From the NCBI RefSeq assembly GCF_013041805.1, contig NZ_JABDRI010000019.1, positions 1 to 64,000 on the forward strand: a stretch of 64,000 nt of DNA, written 5' to 3'. The notes under the pieces were generated by a model. The model saw only the letters and a program-made list of their open reading frames with translations. It did no database searches and was not told the DNA's origin. Positions 44,590-54,523 of the stretch are shown one piece after another. Each line of letters starts with the position of its first letter. Position 1 is the first letter of the stretch. Made by a program: the position numbers and the translations under genes. Origin of the DNA: Lutibacter sp. Its GTDB lineage: Bacteria > Bacteroidota > Bacteroidia > Flavobacteriales > Flavobacteriaceae.

Positions 44590-45726
44590 TTATCTTAAAA
44601 CCCATGCTATTTGACCAAGTTGTCCAATTATTTTTACGGAGTCTTTCATAGAAAGTTTTGACCCATCCGCATGTATCCATCTTTTTAATGGTTTTTCACA
44701 TAATATTTGTTTCGCTTTTTGCAGTCCATACTGTTTTCTTACTCTTATGAAAATCTCAACATCGAATAACCACTTTGTTAAAAATTTAGAATCAAATGCA
44801 GTATTAATAATATCTTTATGAAAGATTTTAGCTCCACATTGCGTATCTTTAAATTCCATTTTTAATATTTTACGAATTATAAAATTAACTGTTAAACTTA
44901 TAATTTTTCGAGCAGATTCTTTTGTAATATTAGCTCCCATTCTAGCAATTCTAGATCCACTTACAATCTTATATTCAGAGTTTTCAATTGTTGAAACCAG
45001 GTCATCAAAATCGGCTAAATCTGTAGAAAGATCCGCATCTAAAAAACCAATATAATCTAAATCTACTTTTTTAGCCATATGAAGCATTCCAAGTCTCACA
45101 GCTTCTGCTTTTCCACCATTTTTTTCGCAATCATAAACGGTAATAAAACTTTCTCTACCTTTTCTTAAATTATTTAAAACTTCTAATGTTTTATCTTTAC
45201 TTCCATCGTTTACAAAACATAAATGATAACCTGAATGCTTATCAACAAAATCTAAGAATTCTGTACTTAACAACCTTTCTTCCTCATCATAACAAGGTAT
45301 TACCACTCCAACACATCTTTGTTCTATAATAATATTATCATTATTTTCAACCAAGTTGTTTGTTTCTGGAGTACCAACAAGTCTTTTTACTCTTGCGCTT
45401 ATTTCATTTAAACTTAAAGGCTTTTTCATATAATCGTTAATACCTAATTCGAATCCTTCAGTAATAATAGCGTCATCTGTATTTCCTGAAAGCACCATAA
45501 TTGGAGTTGTTGATTTTTCTTCAATTCTAATAAATTTTACTACATCAATTCCAGACACCTCTGGCATATTAATATCTACAATTACTAAGTCTGGTTGAAA
45601 TGATTTATAGGTTTCAATTCCAGTTTCAGCGTTAAATTCTGTTTTTACTTCATAACCTAATGCTTCTAATCTCTTCTGAAGTGGCAATAAAACTAATTGT
45701 TGATCATCAATGGCTAATACTTTCAT
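44590..45726 (-). CDS. Response-regulator receiver fused to family 2 glycosyltransferase
   Basis: A 378-residue fusion. Residues 1-118 are a complete receiver domain: acidic pair Asp7/Asp8, phosphoacceptor Asp51 (LVIVDINMPEVSG), Ser80 and Lys102 of KKP. Residues about 139-378 are a GT2 domain of the dolichyl-phosphate-glucosyltransferase type: VVIPCYDEEERL, FVNDGSKDKT (172-180), KNGGKAEAVRLGM and the metal site DAD (230-232), then SGSRI and DTQCGAKIF. No helices follow, so it is cytosolic or peripheral. Phosphorylation control of sugar transfer is the natural inference. Its kinase is probably that at 58052. Divergent from the GT-C-like gene, sharing site F. Confidence 0.9.
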   Translation of the reverse strand: MKVLAIDDQQLVLLPLQKRLEALGYEVKTEFNAETGIETYKSFQPDLVIVDINMPEVSGIDVVKFIRIEEKSTTPIMVLSGNTDDAIITEGFELGINDYMKKPLSLNEISARVKRLVGTPETNNLVENNDNIIIEQRCVGVVIPCYDEEERLLSTEFLDFVDKHSGYHLCFVNDGSKDKTLEVLNNLRKGRESFITVYDCEKNGGKAEAVRLGMLHMAKKVDLDYIGFLDADLSTDLADFDDLVSTIENSEYKIVSGSRIARMGANITKESARKIISLTVNFIIRKILKMEFKDTQCGAKIFHKDIINTAFDSKFLTKWLFDVEIFIRVRKQYGLQKAKQILCEKPLKRWIHADGSKLSMKDSVKIIGQLGQIAWVLR

Positions 45727-45752
45727 AATTTTGTTTTAATTGATTTATACTT

Positions 45753-45840
45753 CAAAAGTATGGCAGTAAGCTTTTTATAATTTAAAAATTAGTTGAAACA
45801 AGCTCTAACTTAGATGAAAGGTAGTTTTATGTAGATAAAT
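45753..45840 (-). promoter_or_regulatory. 21-bp periodic repeat site F and promoter (receiver-GT2 / GT-C divergent region)
   Basis: Units on the + strand start at 45790 (TAGTTGAAA), 45811 (TAGATGAAA) and 45832 (TAGATAAAT), each 21 bases apart. The minus-strand -7 box TACTTTTG is at 45760-45753, again 30 bases from the first unit. The site could also act on the divergent gene at 45901. Confidence 0.6.
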
Positions 45841-45900
45841 AAAATTGAGTGAAGTAACAAATTCTTTATATTTACATATCAGAAGAAATTTTTATTCTTA

Positions 45901-48900
45901 ATGCAGGAAAAGACAAATAAATATTTAATTGTTGCTCTATTAATTGGTGTAATCTTTCATGGATCCTCTATATTTTTCACTTTAGAAAACACATACGATG
46001 CATTAATTCATTTGTTTTTTGCAGAACATTATTCAACTAGCTGGTTCGAACCTTGGAATTATAAATGGTATACTGGTTTTACAGTAATGGGATATCCACC
46101 GCTAGTTCATCAAACTATTGGTTTATTATCATTAATTGGAGGTTTAAAATTTGGAATGTTTACAGTTGCAATTATTGCCGTAATACTTTTTATAACTGGA
46201 TCTTATCGATTTTCATTATTAATAACCGCCGATAGAAAAGCTGCAGGTTATGCGGCTATTTTGGCGACACTATCTTCTTCATTTGTTGAAACGCTGCATA
46301 TTTTTGGGCAATTACCAAGTATCATTGGTATTTCAATTTTAATGCATTCCCTCCCTGAAATTTATTTATGGATTAAAACTGGTAAGTACCGTTATTTAAT
46401 AACATCTATTTCTTTAATAGCAGTTACCGTAACATCTCATCATGTCACGCCTATTTTTGGAATGATTTTCTTTATTTTTCCCTTGATTGGAATGGTCATC
46501 ATGGATCATTCAAGAGACAAAGTAAACACGATGAAAGAAGTAACATTTAAAGTGTTTTTACAATCATTTTTCAAGTTATTTAAAAGAATTATAGGTTTTG
46601 GGGTACTTTCTCTAATAACAATCGTGTTTTGTATTTTACCGTATTGGATGAATTCTAAAGCAAATCCAATTACTCAAGTTCCCATTCCACACGGAAGTAG
46701 GGATAATTTTTTAGAAATAACCTCATCTGGTTTAGTTTTTTTTCTAATTCCTTGGGGAATTTTATTGTTCATTTTACCCTATATTTATTATAGATATTAC
46801 TCAAAACGGTATTTATTTTTTGGTCTTTCATTTACAATACTTTCAATTTTAGGAACTGGAGGAACTACTCCGATACCACTAAAATTATTAGGAGAAACAG
46901 CCTTCAATATTTTAACATTAGACAGATTTACATTATGGGCTTCAATAATGGCTATCCCAATGTTTGGAGAATTTGCCTATCGCTTTGTTGAAGGTGACTT
47001 AAAAGAAAAACTTCAACAAAAATTTGGTGCTGTGTACCATAGGATTTTAGGGGGTACTTTTATGGGCATATTTTTATTTTTCACAGCTTTCACCATTACT
47101 TTAGGTTATTTTAGACCAACGCAGCCTCAGCAAATTAAAATGCTGCCTATTTTAAATTTTCTAAATCAAGACCAACACGATCATTGGAGGTTTTTACCTT
47201 TAGGGTTTGGAGATCAAATAGCATGGCTTTCAGCACAAACAAACGCAATGACTGTTGATGGAAATTACCACTCAGCCAGAAGGTTGCCAGAACTTACAAC
47301 CAGAGCAGTTGAACGACTGGAAAATTCAAAATTTAGAGGTGTAGAAGGGATTGGAAGTTTACAACAGTTTCTTACAGTTCCAGAAAAGTATAATTTAAAA
47401 TATGTGTTTTCTAATGACAAATTTTACGACCCTATATTATATTTCTGTGGATGGCAACGGTTAAGACAACTAGAAAATGGAATTATGGTTTGGGAAAAAT
47501 TAAACGTCCCTCCACTTTCTAAAATACTTCCTAAAGATGAAGTTCCAACATTTTTAAAATTAATGTGGGGAATTATTCCTTTATTAACAGTTCTAATTGC
47601 GTTTATATTAAATATTCAAATGGTTTGGTATCAAACCCTTAAAATTAAAATTAAAGCGACTCCACCGTTTTTAAAATATAAAAATAGTTACATCAACTTC
47701 CCTAGTCAATTAATTCTAATCAATCATATTTGGGCTGTTATTTTAACCTGTGTTTTCTTTTTTGGTATCTATTTATTTTATGTTAAAAATACTGCACAAA
47801 TAAGCCCTAAAAATGTTGTTGAAGCTTATTATGATGCTCTAGATTTTAAAGAATTTGAAAGAGCACATTCTTATATTAGTCCAGACAGCGATATTGATAT
47901 AGCACAATATATGTTAGAAGTTTCGGTAACCGATGGTATTTTAAGTTCATATGCAAAATTAGACGCCATAGATGTAGAGCTTGTATCAAAAACCAAATCA
48001 AACGCAAAAATAATTGCTAAAACGGAATGGATTACGCCTTTAGAAACAATTAGTAAAACCTTTAAACACGAATTGGTTAAAAAGAATAACAAATGGTATG
48101 TTATTCCAAATTCGTATGATTTAGATATTCCACCTGACCAGTTATTTTCAGATAATATTCCTGAGTATTACAATCATGGAAGAAGACGTATTACAACGCA
48201 ACAGACTAATCATGAGGACGTTTTAAAACAACCAGTGTTAGAAATTTTATCTGCTTCATTAGTGAAATATAAAAATCAATACGTTATTGTTGGAGAACTT
48301 CAAAATATAGATAATGTGCCAGCTGATGTTGTTTTAAAAGGAACTTTATATTCTGACAATAATGAGGAATTAGCAAGTTACAATGCAAAATATGTTATTA
48401 AACATAAATTATTACCTAAGGAAATTACAAGTTTTCGCATCGATTTTGAAGGAATTTCCTGGTTAAATCCAAATGAAAAAATTCCGGCAACTTTTAATCC
48501 TGATGAATTTACTCCAATAGAGCTAGAGGAGCAACCAACTAAATTTAACTTACAAGCAGCAGGAAATGTTGCTACAACAGATTTATATAAAAATGTTGCA
48601 ATTACAAATTTAGATATTGATAATAAACATATTGAGGGAACCTTATTTAACTATGGAATACAAGAAGTTACTATTCCTCAACTCTTGGTTACTTACTACG
48701 ACAATAAAAAAGAAATAATTTGGGTGGAGCATCAATTTTTAAGAGAAGGTGTTAGAGTACAACGAAAACAATATTTCAATTATTTGCTTCAACAAAATGA
48801 TAGCATGGAAGTTATAAATAATAGTATCGAGAATTGTTTTGTGAATGGTTTACCCAATAAATCAATTGCAAATAAGGTAGTTCCAAATAGAAACGAAAAA

Positions 48901-48993
48901 CATTTAAAAGAACAATTGCAACTTATTAATAACGAATCCGATTTTAAATTTATTAAAATTGAACTTAACAATTATATAGGCAATCCAAAATAA
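45901..48993 (+). CDS. GT-C-like polytopic membrane protein with C-terminal soluble domains
   Basis: A 1030-residue membrane protein with about ten or more helices in residues 1-580. The early ENTYDALIHLFFAEHY loop, just after helix one, has the acidic and His pattern of GT-C enzymes that use lipid-linked sugars, and ILGTGGTTPIPLKLLGE and YHSARRLPELTTRA-type segments recall the PTPS-related membrane family. After a last helix (about 605-630), an NTF2-like domain (VVEAYYDALDFKEFERAHSY, 635-745) and beta-rich domains follow. The acceptor and donor are unknown; its place in the polysaccharide block suggests polymerisation or modification. The ATG of the next gene overlaps its stop. Confidence 0.65.
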   Translation: MQEKTNKYLIVALLIGVIFHGSSIFFTLENTYDALIHLFFAEHYSTSWFEPWNYKWYTGFTVMGYPPLVHQTIGLLSLIGGLKFGMFTVAIIAVILFITGSYRFSLLITADRKAAGYAAILATLSSSFVETLHIFGQLPSIIGISILMHSLPEIYLWIKTGKYRYLITSISLIAVTVTSHHVTPIFGMIFFIFPLIGMVIMDHSRDKVNTMKEVTFKVFLQSFFKLFKRIIGFGVLSLITIVFCILPYWMNSKANPITQVPIPHGSRDNFLEITSSGLVFFLIPWGILLFILPYIYYRYYSKRYLFFGLSFTILSILGTGGTTPIPLKLLGETAFNILTLDRFTLWASIMAIPMFGEFAYRFVEGDLKEKLQQKFGAVYHRILGGTFMGIFLFFTAFTITLGYFRPTQPQQIKMLPILNFLNQDQHDHWRFLPLGFGDQIAWLSAQTNAMTVDGNYHSARRLPELTTRAVERLENSKFRGVEGIGSLQQFLTVPEKYNLKYVFSNDKFYDPILYFCGWQRLRQLENGIMVWEKLNVPPLSKILPKDEVPTFLKLMWGIIPLLTVLIAFILNIQMVWYQTLKIKIKATPPFLKYKNSYINFPSQLILINHIWAVILTCVFFFGIYLFYVKNTAQISPKNVVEAYYDALDFKEFERAHSYISPDSDIDIAQYMLEVSVTDGILSSYAKLDAIDVELVSKTKSNAKIIAKTEWITPLETISKTFKHELVKKNNKWYVIPNSYDLDIPPDQLFSDNIPEYYNHGRRRITTQQTNHEDVLKQPVLEILSASLVKYKNQYVIVGELQNIDNVPADVVLKGTLYSDNNEELASYNAKYVIKHKLLPKEITSFRIDFEGISWLNPNEKIPATFNPDEFTPIELEEQPTKFNLQAAGNVATTDLYKNVAITNLDIDNKHIEGTLFNYGIQEVTIPQLLVTYYDNKKEIIWVEHQFLREGVRVQRKQYFNYLLQQNDSMEVINNSIENCFVNGLPNKSIANKVVPNRNEKHLKEQLQLINNESDFKFIKIELNNYIGNPK

Positions 48994-50231
48994 TGAGAAA
49001 AAGTAACTACATATCATTTTTTATAGTAATTACTCTGCTAATTTCTGCATTCTCGATTAAGACCGAGAGCTCTACATCTGACAAATTTAAACTTGAAACT
49101 GTAGAAAAATCCTTTTTAGCTGGTACTAAAGTTACCTTAACTTTTTTTACTGAAAATGGTAAAAAACCGCTTCTTTTTATTCATAATTCATACGGTAGTA
49201 CCGTCATAAGTCCTAAAAAGGTAGAGGCAAAATTAGATTTTATTATTCCACCTGTTTTTTCTAAAAAGACCGGGATATTGAATTGGACTTTAATTTATGA
49301 AGGAAAATCTCAACTAAAAAGCAGCATTGAAATTCTCCCAAACAATACTACTAAAACACTTATTGAAAGCTATTTGGGGCCAAGAAGCATTCAGGCTGGG
49401 AAAAGAGATTATTCAATGTTTGTTATAATTCCTACTGATGAATTTGACAATCCTTTACTTGAAAATACTTCATTAAAAATTAATCAACAATTTTTAGACA
49501 ATATTACTTCAACAGAAGAAAAAACTAAAAATCTAATTGCCTGGAATACTATTATGGCAAAAGAAAAAGCTGGATCTATTTTAGTTTCATCATCGTGTAA
49601 TTCAACAAATTCAAATGAATTAACCACCATTATTTATCCTTCAAACCCAACAAACTTTATAATAAGTTTTAACAGAAATCACGATTTTGCTGATGGCAAC
49701 CAAATTACGGAACTTACGACTTCAAAAATAGTAGATGAATTTGGCAATACAATTAGCGATGGAACTATGGTTGTATTTAATATCGTAAATACAGAAAATA
49801 CTATTTTAAAAACCAGAGCAACAACTATAAATGGATTTGCAAAAGCTAAAATTTTACATCCAGATTCTAAAGATATTTGGAGCGTAAAAGGTTTTGTAAA
49901 TGGCTTGGCTGAAAGTAATACCATTACCATAAATTATGAACCGATAACAACTAATTTTAATGTTCATTTTTCTGAAAATAACAGAAAAATAACAGTAGGA
50001 CCAATTGAAAGTTTTATGAACCAATTAATCCCAGATGGAGCTTTGGTTAAACTTAAAATTTTTAATAACAATAATTTAGTAGAAACAAAAACAGGAACAA
50101 GTTATAAGGGGTTTATAACATTTGAAATTGCTGCTGAATTTTACAGAGAAAATAGTTATTCATTTATTGTAGAAGTTTTAGGGAATTCAAAAGAAATTGA
50201 AACAAAAAATTATGCAACAAAAACTGAATAA
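48993..50231 (+). CDS. Exported Ig-like-repeat protein
   Basis: A 412-residue protein with a signal peptide (1-25). The rest is beta-rich with Ig-like segments resembling bacterial Ig-like domains (FNRNHDFADGNQITELTTSK, VDEFGNTISDGTMVVFNI, TINGFAKAKI; FADGN and DEFGN motifs). No catalytic residues are evident. Its ATG overlaps the stop of the GT-C-like gene, and its end overlaps the GH5 gene, so the three form one operon and probably one envelope assembly. It could be a periplasmic scaffold or polymer-binding protein. Confidence 0.65.
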   Translation: MRKSNYISFFIVITLLISAFSIKTESSTSDKFKLETVEKSFLAGTKVTLTFFTENGKKPLLFIHNSYGSTVISPKKVEAKLDFIIPPVFSKKTGILNWTLIYEGKSQLKSSIEILPNNTTKTLIESYLGPRSIQAGKRDYSMFVIIPTDEFDNPLLENTSLKINQQFLDNITSTEEKTKNLIAWNTIMAKEKAGSILVSSSCNSTNSNELTTIIYPSNPTNFIISFNRNHDFADGNQITELTTSKIVDEFGNTISDGTMVVFNIVNTENTILKTRATTINGFAKAKILHPDSKDIWSVKGFVNGLAESNTITINYEPITTNFNVHFSENNRKITVGPIESFMNQLIPDGALVKLKIFNNNNLVETKTGTSYKGFITFEIAAEFYRENSYSFIVEVLGNSKEIETKNYATKTE

Positions 50232-51765
50232 AAATATTTATAGAGGAATTTTAATTCTTTCATTTATTGCTGTAAATGTTCTTATAATTTATGGTGTTAG
50301 CTCTGTTTTGGCTTATTTAAAAACAGGAGCTGACAGAGCTAATATGTTGCATATTGATATTAAAAGTGAAACCGTTTATGCTCCTGAAATAAATTGGATA
50401 AGCGTAGATAATCCTGGAAGAGAAATATCAAAACAAGAATTAAAAAGTATTGAAGATCATTATTTGAAATCGTGGTATATTAAAAATATTGCATTTAAAA
50501 ATAATAGCCCTTATGGAATTGAGGATTTTTATACAGATAGTGCACGTGTACATATATTTAATACACTTAAGTTAAATAAAGAACAAGAGATTTCTGTTGA
50601 AGCTACTACTATTAGTCATTCCCCAAAATTAGAATTTTATAGTGAAGACGGAAAATTAGCAGTTTTAACTGATAATAATGTGGTTGAATTTCAAAAAGTA
50701 TTTCAAAATAATAAGCTGATTTTAAGCACAACCGACACAAGTTCGTATAAAATTGTGCTGTTATTAGAAGATGGTTTTTGGAGGATTAGACATAAGGTTA
50801 AGATTGAAAATGAACAAAAAAAAGACACTCTAAAAACAAAACAAATAAATGAAATTAAAGATTCAGAAATTTTTGTTGAAGGAACCCCATTTACAATAAA
50901 AGGAGTTAACTATTACCCAAAGGAAACTCCTTGGGATATGTTTGGAGAGAATTATAATTTAGAAGCAATTGAAAAAGATTTTAAACTTATTGAAAATTCT
51001 GGGCTAAATAGTATTCGAATTTTTATTCAATATGAAGATTTTGGAAAAGAAAAAATTCCTTTAGCAAAAATAGAAAAACTAGAACAAGTGTTGAATGCCG
51101 CCGAAAATTCAGGTTTAAAAGTTATTGTTACTTTATTTGATTTTTATGGAGATTACTCAGTTACAAATTGGACATTAACACATAGACATGCCGAACAAAT
51201 TGTTTCAGCCTTTAAAACCCACAATGCTATTTTAGCTTGGGATATTAAAAATGAACCTGATTTAGACTTTGATAGTAGAGATAAAAATACAGTGTTGGCG
51301 TGGTTGTCTCAAATGATTAAAGAAATTAAAAAGTTTGATCCATATCATTTAGTTACTATTGGTTGGTCTTCTCCAGAAGCTGCTGTGAATTTATTAGATG
51401 AGGTAGATTTTGTTTCATACCACTATTATAAAAATATAGATAGTTTTGAAAATGATTTTAAAACCTTAAAAGGGCATTCTTTAAACAAACCAATTGTTTT
51501 GCAAGAATTTGGACTTTCATCCTATAAGGGTATTTGGAATTTATATGGTAGTAGTGAAACTAAACAAGCTGAATATCATAAAAAAATGCAAGCAATCTTT
51601 AAAAAAGAATCACTTGCATTTATGTCTTGGGGGCTTTATGATTTTAAACAAATTCCAACTTCAGTTGCGGGTCGCCTGCCGTGGAGAAATATAAAACAAA
51701 AATATTTTGGTTTTATTAATGAAAACGGAGTTGAAAAACCTTCGTTTTTATATATTTCCAACTAA
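50197..51765 (+). CDS. Membrane-anchored GH5-like glycoside hydrolase
   Basis: A 522-residue protein with one N-terminal helix (about 16-40), an NTF2-like segment (about 78-205, EDHYLKSWYIKNIAF, FWRIRHKVKI) and a TIM-barrel hydrolase domain (225-522). The barrel has IKGVNYYPKETPWDMF, SIRIFIQYEDFG, the acid/base Glu353 in DIKNEPD, VSYHYY and the nucleophile Glu437 in VLQEFG. This fits clan GH-A (GH5 or GH2-like). Polysaccharide export systems often include such a periplasmic hydrolase. The start overlaps the previous gene by 35 bases (ATG at 50212 would give 20). The 3' end overlaps the convergent gene by 18 bases. Confidence 0.82.
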   Translation: MKQKIMQQKLNKNIYRGILILSFIAVNVLIIYGVSSVLAYLKTGADRANMLHIDIKSETVYAPEINWISVDNPGREISKQELKSIEDHYLKSWYIKNIAFKNNSPYGIEDFYTDSARVHIFNTLKLNKEQEISVEATTISHSPKLEFYSEDGKLAVLTDNNVVEFQKVFQNNKLILSTTDTSSYKIVLLLEDGFWRIRHKVKIENEQKKDTLKTKQINEIKDSEIFVEGTPFTIKGVNYYPKETPWDMFGENYNLEAIEKDFKLIENSGLNSIRIFIQYEDFGKEKIPLAKIEKLEQVLNAAENSGLKVIVTLFDFYGDYSVTNWTLTHRHAEQIVSAFKTHNAILAWDIKNEPDLDFDSRDKNTVLAWLSQMIKEIKKFDPYHLVTIGWSSPEAAVNLLDEVDFVSYHYYKNIDSFENDFKTLKGHSLNKPIVLQEFGLSSYKGIWNLYGSSETKQAEYHKKMQAIFKKESLAFMSWGLYDFKQIPTSVAGRLPWRNIKQKYFGFINENGVEKPSFLYISN

Positions 51766-52953
51766 CTCCATACCAGCATTTTTAGCTGCAATTGTATTAA
51801 AGTACTCAATATACATATCTGTAATAGTTTCCATTGGTAATGAACATGCTGCTTTATAGTTATTTTTCCCTAATGCCATTCTATAATCATCTTTAGTAAT
51901 TATTTCTTGAATTGCATCTGCTAAAGAAGCTGTATTTGTTGGGTTAAAAAATTCTCCTCTGTAGCCTTCATCTTTAACTAATAAACTTAAATCCCCTAAA
52001 TCTGGTAATACCACTGCTTTTCCATAACTTCCAGCTTGGTGTAAAACCCCAGAACTTCCTGTTGTTGAAGTATATGGAAATACTACAACAGCACTTTCAT
52101 TAAATATTACTGGGACATCACTTTCTTCTACATAACCTGTAAATGTTAAGTTTGGAACATGTGCATATTGCTTTTTAACATTTTCTAAATAACCTGGAGT
52201 ATTTGGACTATCAGTTCCTGCAATAACAATTTCAATGTTTTCGTTTGTTCTTTTTCTTATTTTCTCAACTGCTTCAATCATTATTTCAACTTTTTTATAA
52301 GTTCCAAATTTCCCAAAAGTCATTACTTTTTTTGCGCCTTTTGGTAATTCAAAACTTGGTTCTGGTGGAGTTTCAAAAGAGCCATGAGGAATTAAAACAA
52401 CATTATCTGCATTGTATTTTTCTTCTAATATTTCAACATATTTTTGAATAGTTACAGCAACTAAGTCTGCTTTTAATAAAAATTTAGTTAAGGTAGTTCC
52501 TATAAAATTATATGCTTTTTGTAATAATTTATTACTTGCAAAACCTGCACTATTTAAATCTACTTGTTCTAATATATTATGTAATAAAACAATAGAAGGG
52601 ATTCTTTTTAATTTAAAAATCATAGGTAATAATAATCCTAAAGCGGCTGGTATTTTTTTATCACCAAACTTCATAAATTGAAGGTTGAATAAAACCGCAT
52701 CTGGTTTTTCTTCATTAATAGCTTTATAAATGTTTACTACATTTGCGTAGCTATTAAATTTCCAAGAGTCTTTAACTGTAATTTTACAATTATTAGTTTT
52801 AAAATCAAGTTGTTTTTCTTCTTCTGTGTGGTCTGTAATTAAAACAATTTCGCTTATTTCATCCTTTTGAGCGAAGTGTTTTACTAAATGATAACCATAC
52901 TCTGTTAAGGTTACTTTACTAGGTGGAAACGCTGTTACTATTGCTATTTTCAT
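51748..52953 (-). CDS. GT4-type glycosyltransferase
   Basis: A 401-residue GT-B fold enzyme: N-terminal IAIVTAFPPSKVTLTEYGYHLVK and C-terminal MTFGKFGTYKKVEIMIEA, FTGYVEESDVPVIFNES and FPYTSTTGSSGVLHQAGSYGKAVV, the donor-binding region of family 4 retaining transferases. It is cytosolic and probably uses a nucleotide sugar such as GDP-mannose, given manA and manC in the region (inference). A single-gene unit with repeat site D upstream; converges on the GH5 gene. Confidence 0.88.
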   Translation of the reverse strand: MKIAIVTAFPPSKVTLTEYGYHLVKHFAQKDEISEIVLITDHTEEEKQLDFKTNNCKITVKDSWKFNSYANVVNIYKAINEEKPDAVLFNLQFMKFGDKKIPAALGLLLPMIFKLKRIPSIVLLHNILEQVDLNSAGFASNKLLQKAYNFIGTTLTKFLLKADLVAVTIQKYVEILEEKYNADNVVLIPHGSFETPPEPSFELPKGAKKVMTFGKFGTYKKVEIMIEAVEKIRKRTNENIEIVIAGTDSPNTPGYLENVKKQYAHVPNLTFTGYVEESDVPVIFNESAVVVFPYTSTTGSSGVLHQAGSYGKAVVLPDLGDLSLLVKDEGYRGEFFNPTNTASLADAIQEIITKDDYRMALGKNNYKAACSLPMETITDMYIEYFNTIAAKNAGMELVGNI

Positions 52954-52988
52954 AATTAAATATTTTAGTTTTTTGTTTAAATTCTATT

Positions 52989-53076
52989 CAAAAATAATGG
53001 AACAATACAGCGTAAAATTTAATCTTCGATAGCTAGAAAGTAAGTGTCGACGAATGGAAAAAAGGTGTTGATAAAA
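52989..53076 (-). promoter_or_regulatory. 21-bp periodic repeat site D and promoter (GT4 gene)
   Basis: Units start at 53026 (TCGATAGCT), 53047 (TCGACGAAT) and 53068 (TTGATAAAA), 21 bases apart. The minus-strand -7 box TATTTTTG lies at 52996-52989, 30 bases from the first unit. The 294-base intergenic region holds this site and the terminator at 53163-53203. Confidence 0.68.
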
Positions 53077-53162
53077 GAATTTCGACTATACTAAATAAGA
53101 GTGCTTTTTAAAGATATTGATATTATAAAAGTGACCGTATTTCTTGATTATTTACAACTAAA

Positions 53163-53203
53163 AAAGATCAAGTAACTACTGTTTTTGTAGTCACTTGATC
53201 TTT
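53163..53203 (-). terminator. Terminator after the flippase gene
   Basis: AAAGATCAAGT pairs with ACTTGATCTTT around an inner CTAC/GTAG stem. An A/T tract follows in both directions. Confidence 0.8.
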
Positions 53204-53247
53204 GCTAAAATCAAAACATGAAATTGATAATTAAACTAGTTTTTCAG

Positions 53248-54498
53248 TTATGATTTATGATGATAAAAGAAATAACACAACTGAAAAACTAATAGTAAAA
53301 GCATTGTTATTACCTGCATTAACACAACTTGTTCTAATGAATTATGGTATAGAATTATTAATCCAATTTGGGTTAAACCCAAAAAAGCAGAAACTATAAC
53401 TGGTATGTATTTACCTATTGATAAAAAGTAATAGGCAAAAATATTTGCGATTGCAAAAATTGAAGTTGCCAAAGCATATTTCCAAAGTAAAGATGCGATT
53501 GAAATGTATTGTTCTCCAAACATTAATCTTACCACAAATTCTGGAAATAACCAAGTAAAAGATACAATTAAAGTCGATAATGCAACTATATAACCCACAT
53601 ACTTTAATAATATTGGCAAGGTGTTTTTACCGTCTTTTTTTAGTTGAATAACTTTTGGTAATAATAACATTACAAACATCCATGATACAAAATAAACAAC
53701 TCTACCTATTAAAGCTAGAGAAGCATATAACCCCGCTTGTTCATTATCAAAATAATGTTTTACTAAAATAATATCGCTGTTATTTATTATAATTTGAGTT
53801 AACTCATAAAATGCCGTTAATCCAAAAAAGATTATAATACTTTTTGTTTCAACTAATTTCTCTGATATGACAATAGTAGATTTAACAATGCTATTTTGAA
53901 AAGGAAATAATCCAAAAACAAATGAAATTACAATTCCAATTGCAATTGCAATTGATGATGGAATAGCAGGAATTAATAAAACAACTCCAATTGTAATAAC
54001 TAACCTACTAATCATTTCATATTGATACGTAAGCGATAATTTATTTAATACATCTTTTCCCTGATACAACCCTCTGTTGACACTCATTAAAAAATATAGA
54101 GGAAGACCTAAAGCAAAAATCCAAAACATAGATGATGTTTGGGTATGAAAAATTAGTTGTAATTCTTTATGGAAGAAAAATATTGCTGCTCCAAATAAGA
54201 TTCCAAAAAAACTTGCATATTTTGTAATTAATCTTAAAAAGGTTGCTAGTTTTTCCTCTTTAAATAAAACAGCATATTTAGCTGTTACAATTTGAAATGT
54301 CATCCCCACAAATGATAACACCAATAAAAATGTAATTAAAATCGCTGCATCTGCAAATTCTGAAGGTCCTAAAATTCTACCTAAAAGTAAATTATAAATG
54401 TAGTTACCTCCATTCACTAACAAAATAGACAACATAAAAACTTGCTCTGTACTAATTTGTTTGAAGAAAATTGGATTTTTAAATGCTAATGCTTTCAT
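53248..54498 (-). CDS. Wzx-like polysaccharide flippase
   Basis: A 416-residue integral membrane protein with about twelve helices, of the MOP/Wzx oligosaccharide transporter type. NYIYNLLLGRILGPSEFADAAILIT near the N-terminus is the usual family start, and LLWKYALATSIFAIANIFAYYFLSIGKY lies in the C-terminal half. It should move lipid-linked units or assist polymer passage across the inner membrane. It follows the STAS gene by 25 bases in one unit controlled from site A. Confidence 0.85.
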   Translation of the reverse strand: MKALAFKNPIFFKQISTEQVFMLSILLVNGGNYIYNLLLGRILGPSEFADAAILITFLLVLSFVGMTFQIVTAKYAVLFKEEKLATFLRLITKYASFFGILFGAAIFFFHKELQLIFHTQTSSMFWIFALGLPLYFLMSVNRGLYQGKDVLNKLSLTYQYEMISRLVITIGVVLLIPAIPSSIAIAIGIVISFVFGLFPFQNSIVKSTIVISEKLVETKSIIIFFGLTAFYELTQIIINNSDIILVKHYFDNEQAGLYASLALIGRVVYFVSWMFVMLLLPKVIQLKKDGKNTLPILLKYVGYIVALSTLIVSFTWLFPEFVVRLMFGEQYISIASLLWKYALATSIFAIANIFAYYFLSIGKYIPVIVSAFLGLTQIGLIILYHNSLEQVVLMQVITMLLLLVFQLCYFFYHHKS

Positions 54499-54523
54499 AA
54501 AAAAGATTTTAAATTAAAACTTA

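Noticed and set aside
53082-53090. TCGACTATA as a further unit of site D
   Set aside because: It is 14 bases from the preceding unit, out of phase with the 21-bp pattern.
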